The notes below the pieces were generated by a model that had not been told where the DNA came from, ran no database searches, and was given only the letters and a program-made list of their open reading frames with translations. A stretch of DNA of 64,000 nt from Nicotiana tabacum (Eukaryota; Streptophyta; Magnoliopsida; Solanales; Solanaceae): the NCBI RefSeq assembly GCF_000715075.1, contig NC_134095.1:66469990-66533989 (forward strand), read 5' to 3'. Positions 58,316-64,000 of the stretch are shown here, piece after piece; the first letter of the stretch is position 1, and each line of letters begins with the position of its first letter. The position numbers and the translations under genes are program-made.

Positions 58316-60184
58316 ATGACAGGACAGGATTCGGATATCAGTATTGTGGATCCTTCAAATGAAGTTGAGGTAACAGATGTGGGTGCTATGAAAGAAGAGA
58401 TGCGGAAATTGAAAGAGCAAATGGCTGAAATGCATCGGGCATGGGCTCAGGGGCATCTGGCACCACTATACCCCGCTAATTCATCTTACATCCCACCTCT
58501 GGCTTAGGCTCAGGAGCCCACTACTCCCCACGCATCTTCAACCTTCCCCTATCACACCTAGGGCTATGGTACCACTTCATACGCTCCTCCAGCTCCACCA
58601 CCCAAACAGAACCCTCCCCCACCCATGGTTCCAGTCTTTGTGGCACCTCCCCCAGCCACATTACATAGATCGTCCAGTGAGCCACTATTCCAAGCTCACG
58701 ACACCCAATATTACCCTCCCGAACCCACCTTTAAAACACCTGAGCCATATAACCATACACCTCATTTTGAGATCCCGGGAGAAGTTGAGAAACCGGTTAA
58801 GAATGCGGAACAGGAGGAAGTGATTCGTAAAGTCAAAAGACTGGAGCAATCCTTCAGGAACATGCATGGTTTAGGCAACCAAGTCAGTGTTGCGTACAAA
58901 GATTTGTGACCTTTCCCCAATATCCAGTTGCCCGCAGGTTTCAAAATGCCCAAGTTTGATTTGTACGAGGGACATGGCGACCCGGTGGCCCACCTCCGAG
59001 GTTTCTGCATTAAAATGAGAGGAGCTGGGGGGAAGGATGAATTGTTGATAGCCTATTTCGATCAAAGTCTAAGCGGGTCCGCATTAGAATGGTACACGAG
59101 ACAGGACCCTGGCTGATGGTATACATGGGATGATTTGGCACAAGCGTTCATTGGCCATTTTCAGTATAACCTTGAGATAGTCCCCGATCGTCTGTCATTG
59201 TTGAAGTTGGAGAAAAAGCCCGCGGAGAGTTTTAGAGAATTTGGTTTCCGCTGGAGGGAACAAGCAGCAAGAGTGGATCCTCCAATGAGGGAGAGTGAGA
59301 TGGTAGACTATTTCCTGCAGACGTTGGAGCCGACCTATTTTGGTCATCTGGTGACGTCCGTTGGAAAATCATTCAATGAAGTGGTAAAGATGGGAGCCAT
59401 GATTGAAGAGGGATTGAAGTTTAACAAAATCTTGAGTTATTCGGCACTGAAAGCAACTACCTAGGCCATCCAAAGTGATACTGGTGGTGTACTCAGAAAG
59501 AAGAAGAAGGAAGAAGTTGCCACAGTTGAAGCTAATACTTGGTCCAGGCCCAACAACCCTCCGCCCTATTACAACCAACCCAGACCCCACCACCAAAATT
59601 ACCAGTATAACCCATATGTCCCACCACAACATTACTATCCACCACTAGAACCACACTTTTTTGTCTACCACGCCCAGACATACACTTAGCCTCCGGCGAA
59701 CCCGCAATGGCATGCACCGGCTCCCCAAAACACATATCCACCCACACAAAATGCCTATCCACTTCCCAAGACAAATAGACCAGGAACCGGCTTCCGCCCA
59801 AACCAAGCTTTTAGTAGTGAGAAGGCCCCGAACAGAAAAATATATACTCCACTGGGCGAATCGTACACCACTCTCTTCCATAGATTGAAACAATTGGGAA
59901 TGTTGACCCCAATTGAGCCCAAAGCACCAAACCCCCCTCCCAGAAACCTAGACCATTCTATTAGCTGTGAGTATTGCTCAGGGATGCAGGGGCACGATAC
60001 TAAAAAATGTTGGAAATTGAAAAACGCGGTGCAGGAACTCATTGATAATCGCCGTATTTAAGTACAAGCTCCGGAGGCTCCGAACATCAATCAAAACCCG
60101 TTAACAGCGCATCATGAAGCCAATATGATCGAACTGATACATAAGGGTACAGAGCCTAAAAACCCTCACAAACGGTCAAGATGA
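58316..60184 (+). pseudogene. Ogre-2 gag, broken
   Basis: ATG at 58316 (MTGQDSDIS). After an acidic/coiled start and a Pro-rich linker comes the capsid-like region (MPKFDLYEGHGDPVAHLRG, LSGSALEWYTR, WDDLAQAFIGHFQYN, LSLLKLEKKPAESFREFGF; about 58945-59430). Then a Pro/Tyr/Gln-rich segment, and a zinc-knuckle-like CEYCSGMQGHDTKKC (about 59970) with five rather than the usual four residues before His. In-frame stops lie at 58505, 58559, 58907, 59114, 59462, 59687 and 60059 before the last TGA at 60182. Downstream the reading moves to the protease frame at an A-rich spot near 60165. The TGA overlaps the next ATG (ATGA). Confidence 0.87.
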
Positions 60185-61662
60185 TCCGTTCTACTAAAGC
60201 CAAGGTCAAAGAAAAGACAGTTAGTGCAAAGCCAGCAGTTCATCCAAAAGAGATAAGAGATAAGCCAGTGTTGGTAATGGGAAAAGGGCCATTTGTTGCT
60301 GTAAAGAAGCCAGAGCCAGTCAAGTTAGTGGTACCAGGGTCATCATCTACACCCGTGGTTGTTGTGAAAGGGGCCTACATAGAACCAATCATCATAAAGC
60401 CGGTAGTCCAATTACCCGTGGTTGATAGCAAAGCTGTGCCGTGGAAATATAAAAAGGTAGTGGTGACATACAAAGGAAAGGAAATTGAGGAAGAGAGTTG
60501 TGAAACACAGGGATTAACTCGGTCGGGGCATTATTTTGCTCCCGAAGAGTTGCGAAAGGTTAGGGACGCTAAAGACAATCTAATGCTAGTCAAGAAAGCT
60601 GTGACGGAAGAAGAGGCAGAGGAATTTCTGAAAAAGATGAAAGTGCAGTATTATTCCATTGTTGAACAACTGAGAAAAACACCGGCCCAAATCTCGTTGT
60701 TATCATTATTGATCCACTCTGACGAGCATTGCCGAGCTTTGATGAAGATATTGAATGAAGCTCATGTACTCGACAAAATTTCAGTGAACCATCTGGAGAC
60801 AATTTCCAACAAGATCTTTGAAGCAAACAGGGTAACATTTTCTGATGATGAATTGCCTGTGGAAGGCACAAAACACAATAAAGCTCTCTACTTAACGGTC
60901 AAGTGTGAAGATTCAATAGTTACTCGGGTGTTGATCGATAACGGGTCAAGTGCTAATATTTGTACGTTGTCTACACTGAACGATGATAGAATCCACAAAA
61001 ATAGTGTTTGTGTTCGAGGGTTCGACGGAGGGGGAACAGACACAGTGGGAGATATTATACTTGAATTAACTATTAGCCCAGTCGAGTTCGCTATGGAATT
61101 TCAGGTGTTGGACGCTGCAGTGTCTTACAATCTTTTGTTGGGTCGACCATGGATCCACGCGGACAAAGCAGTGCCTTCCACACTGCACCAAATGCTCAAG
61201 TTCGAGTGGGACAGACAAGAAATTGTGTTACATGGGGAAGATCCCACATGCGTTGTAAGTGATGCCATTGTGCCATTTATAGGAACTGATGATGATAAGG
61301 GGCCATGGGTTTATCAGGTCTTCGACACGATCCCGGTGAACAGAGTGCCGGAGGGTAAATTCATTCCACGTCCCAGGGTGGCAGTTGCGACCGTCATGAT
61401 AGTATCAGAAATGCTGAGTAATGGGTTCGTGCAAGGAAAAGGTCTGGGGACTGAGCTTCAAGGCGTTGTTCAACCTGTTTCTTTGCCCAAAAATCTGGAC
61501 ACTTTCGGACTGGGGTTCAAGACAACAGCGGCAGATGTCAGAGGAGCTCGTAAATTGAAAAAGAAGCTTGGGTTCTTCCCAAATCGATTCCACGCCTGTC
61601 CAGGTCCTTCGTCAGGCCGGGTGTCAAAAAGCAGTTATTGGCAAAGGTGTCGGGCCCACTAA
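60181..61662 (+). pseudogene. Ogre-2 protease region with G-patch-like segment
   Basis: 493 codons open from ATG 60181. This ATG is probably internal to the gag-pro polyprotein, because sequence just upstream in this frame also fits. The aspartic protease has VLIDNGSSANICTL (about 60928-60960) and LLGRPWIH (about 61135). A Gly-rich segment GFVQGKGLGTELQGVV ... FGLGFKTT (about 61425-61530) resembles the G-patch-like motif found after protease in Tat/Ogre elements. At about 61560 an A-rich run carries a frameshift: the last 33 codons are out of frame, while family-like sequence (PRLSRSFVRPG) continues in the frame that leads to RT. Confidence 0.87.
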
Positions 61663-61828
61663 TTGGTGCAGAGGGGAATTTGAATACGGTGTTCGAGAAG
61701 GTATTTGTTGAAGCTAACATGGTCGAGGCAGGGGAAGGGTCAAGCAAAGCAGATATACAGTACATCGGACCACGTGCTAATATCAACAATTGGGAAGCTA
61801 CTCCTCTTCCAATTCAGAGGGAGTCGTG
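61561..61828 (+). pseudogene. Ogre-2 pol linker, exon upstream of the intron
   Basis: In the RT frame, residues PRLSRSFVRPG (from about 61590), KQLLAKVSGPLIGAEGNLN and IGPRANINNWEATPLP continue the polyprotein after protease until a TAG at 61830-61832. The donor-like GT lies at 61829-61830, so splicing would skip that stop. Confidence 0.7.
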
Positions 61829-62008
61829 GTAGTGGGTTTTTGTTTTCCTTTTGATCATCTGGATTATTCTAGGGTTTGTAATTCAGTTGCTATGTTTCGT
61901 CCGTTTGGATGAGTTTAAAACCCTGTTATCTTTATATTCAATGAAATGTACGTTTTCTTCTTTCTTCATTCCTAACTGTGCTTTCATTTTTATTTTCTTT
62001 TTGTACAG
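61829..62008 (+). other. Probable intron between protease and RT in Ogre-2
   Basis: GTAGTG at 61829 and a T-rich tract ending TTTTTGTACAG at 62008, with a branch-point-like CCTAACTG at about 61971-61978. Length 180 = 60 codons, so the frame is the same with or without splicing; removal eliminates the only stop (TAG 61830). The unspliced text is unusually hydrophobic when translated, as expected for T-rich intron DNA. Ogre elements are known to have an intron at this place. Confidence 0.72.
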
Positions 62009-64000
62009 TTCTTTTTATGCTAATATCAATGACATGACATGCATGAGGAATCTTCGGCCTAGTTTTAAAAGCCAATCTAACTCAGAAATAATAATACAAG
62101 AAATCGAGTGTGATGATGAAGTGGAATGTGATGATGACGAGGCCTATGAGGAAATTAGTAAAGAATTAAGTCACCTTGAAGAAAAACCCAAACCTAACCT
62201 AAGTGACACAGAAGCAGTTAATCTAGGGGACCAAGATAATGTTCGCGAAACTAAAATAAGTGTTTATCTTGAGCAACTACTCAAGGAGGAGATAATTAAA
62301 GCATTGTTCGAATACAAGGATGTTTTTGCGTGGTCGTATGATGATATGCCGGGTCCAAGTACCGATTTAGTGGTTCACAAATTACCCATTGATACGGCAC
62401 TCCCTCCTGTCAAGCAGAAGCTGAGAAAGTTCAAAACGGACATAAGTGTAAAGATCAAAGAAGAGATTACCAAGCAATTTGATGCAAAGGTCATTCGGGT
62501 TACGTGGTATCCCGCCTGGTTAGCTAATGTTTTGCCAGTGCCGAAGAAAGATGGCAAGACCAGGGTGTGTGTCGATTATCGAGATCTTAACAAAGCGAGT
62601 CCAAAAGACAATTTCCCACTGCCCAACATCCATATACTGATTGACAATTGTGCCAAACATGATATTGGTTCTTTTGTGGGTTGTTACGCGGGTTATCATC
62701 AAATTCTAATGGACGAGGAAGATGCAGAAAAGACGACATTCATCACGCTGTGGGGAACGTACTGTTATCGGGTCATGCCATTCGGTTTGAAAAATGCTGG
62801 GGCAACTTATATGAGGGCCATGACAACAATATTCCAAGATATGATACATAAGGAAATCGAGGTGTACGTGGATAATGTGATCATGAAGTCTAGACAGCAG
62901 TCCGACCATGTCAGAGATTTGAGAAAGTTCTTTCAAAGGCTTCGCAGGTACAATCTTAAGCTCAATCCTGCAAAATGCGCTTTTGGAGTACCATCTGGGA
63001 AGTTGTTGGGATTTATAGTCAGCCGTCAGGGTATTGAACTAGACCCGTCAAAGATCAAAGCTATTCAGGAATTGATGCCTCCAAGAAACAAAACTGAGGT
63101 GATGAGTTTGTTGGGAAGATTGAATTATATCAGTAGGTTCATTGCTCAGCTCACGACAATTTGTCAGCCGATTTTCAAGCTGTTAAAGAAAGATGCTGCA
63201 GTTAAATGGACTGATGAATGTCAGGAGGCTTTTGATAAGATAAAGGGGTATTTGTCGAACCTACACGTGTTGGTCCCGCCAGAACCAGGGAGGCCTTTGA
63301 TTCTATATTTGACGGTTTTGGATAATTCATTTGGTTGTGTACTGGGGCAGCATGATGTTACAGGCAGGAAAGAGCAGGCTATCTATTACCTTAGCAAGAA
63401 GTTCACATCTTACAAAGTTAAGTATACTCATCTGGAGAGGACGTGTTGCGCCCTAACCTGGGTGGCACAGAAGTTGAAACATTATTTGTCATCCTACACT
63501 ACTTACCTCATATCTCGCTTAGACCCATTGAAGTATATTTTTCAGAAGCCTATGCCCATATGGAGGCTTTCAAAGTGGCAGATCTTGCTTACGGAGTTTG
63601 ATATTATCTATGTGACTCGGACTGCGATGAAAGCACAGGCCGTGACAGACTATCTGGCTGAGAATCCGGTTGATGAAGATTATGAACCTCTGAAGACTTA
63701 TTTCCCTGATGAAGAGGTGATGCATGTTGAAGAGTTGGAACAAGTGGAGAAGCCAGGATGGAAACTTTTCTTTGATGGGGCTGCAAACATGAAAGGCGTG
63801 GGAATAGGAGCAGTGCTTATTTCTGAAACAGGGCAACATTACCCTGTTACAGCCCAGCTTCGTTTTTATTGTACGAACAACATGGCAGAGTATGAGGCAT
63901 GTATCTTGGGGTTGAGATTAGCCGTAGATATAGGTGTCTAGGAAGTCTTGGTCATGGGTGACTCGGACCTACTGGTACACCAAATTCAAGAAAAATGGGA
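62009..64000 (+). pseudogene. Ogre-2 RT, RNase H and start of second RNase H (runs off window)
   Basis: Begins with an acidic segment (QEIECDDEVECDDDEAYEE). RT core: VCVDYRDLNKASPKDNFPLP (about 62565-62625), AGYHQILMDEEDAEKT (about 62689), YRVMPFGLKNAGATYMRAM (about 62768) and VYVDNVIMKS (about 62862). The catalytic YVDD is YVDN, so an active-site Asp is lost. RNase H: LYLTVLDNSFGCVLGQHD ... LERTCCALTWVAQKL. Second RNase H from about 63760 (LFFDGAANMKGVGIGAVL, AEYEACILG), then TAG at 63939-63941, after which VLVMGDSDLLVHQ continues in frame to the edge. Apart from that stop the RT part is open, the best-preserved reading frame in the window. Confidence 0.92.

Larger units (their letters stand above)
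50329..64000 (+). mobile_element. Ogre-2: 5' part of a Tat/Ogre Ty3-gypsy retrotransposon
   Basis: 5' LTR (50329-54281), tRNA-Arg-type primer site, ORF1, gag, protease, intron, RT, RNase H and the start of the second RNase H, cut by the right window edge. The ORF1 upstream of gag plus the intron before RT are Ogre hallmarks. It has multiple stops and frameshifts in ORF1, gag and protease, and an altered RT active site. The five bases before the LTR are GTAAC; the partner is outside the window. Confidence 0.9.

Noticed and set aside
61851..62008. Hydrophobic N-terminus of the 696-codon RT frame, resembling a membrane or signal segment
   Set aside because: The frame opens with TTG rather than ATG, and the hydrophobic part coincides with the T-rich probable intron.
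1..64000. A host gene, immune system or other new multi-gene system
   Set aside because: Every frame over about 120 codons with recognisable motifs belongs to a retroelement or the transposon-protein family. No promoter-exon-intron structure of a host gene was found.

Overview
This window looks like repeat-dense intergenic DNA from a large plant genome, most likely a Solanaceae and probably Nicotiana. That is inferred from the families of LTR retrotransposons present. I see no convincing host protein gene, tRNA, rRNA or CRISPR array. Almost all of the 64 kb is assigned to nested, decayed transposable elements.

Layout. (1) 1-10009: 3' half of a Tat/Ogre-type Ty3-gypsy element (Ogre-1, + strand), with broken RNase H, second RNase H and integrase, a 3.1 kb 3' non-coding region carrying a 12 x 70 bp array, and a 4.8 kb 3' LTR. 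(2) 10010-11460: part of another LTR (family F/G). (3) 11461-13330: decayed CACTA-like DNA with subterminal GGTCGG repeats and long microsatellites. (4) 13331-21330: a minus-strand retroelement-like unit (N) with a broken 'putative plant transposon protein' gene. It is interrupted by solo LTR F (16223-19259), which has a perfect TAAAG target duplication. (5) 21380-31081: a minus-strand non-autonomous element (D) with LTRs but no gag-pol. Its 3' LTR is interrupted by solo LTR B (21545-24508), which has a perfect ATAAC duplication. (6) 31082-32970: little-recognised DNA with a decayed Athila-like LTR/PBS. (7) 32975-46339: an LTR (C, + strand) split by a complete but dead chromovirus (element A, 33497-43608). 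(8) 46340-49985: a second D-like element (E, minus strand) lying tail-to-tail with C. (9) 50329-64000: the 5' part of a second Ogre-type element (Ogre-2) with 5' LTR, tRNA-Arg-type primer site, extra ORF1, gag, protease, an apparent intron, RT and the start of the RNase H region. The window ends at nearly the same element position at which Ogre-1 enters it.

Insertion order read from nesting: A went into C, B into D, F into N, and Ogre-1 probably into G. All coding regions carry several premature stops and frameshifts, so none looks able to move by itself. In Ogre elements ORF1 (role unknown), Gag, protease, RT, two RNase H domains and integrase would together make and integrate a DNA copy. 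In element A the integrase ends in a chromodomain.

The best signals not explained by routine annotation are: a repeated cis motif flanking each Ogre ORF block; a phase-neutral 180-nt intron that removes the only stop before RT; splice-donor/acceptor pairs inside several LTR families, each enclosing a different minisatellite; and clusters of short CpG-rich near-palindromes upstream of LTR TATA boxes, shared by otherwise unlike families.
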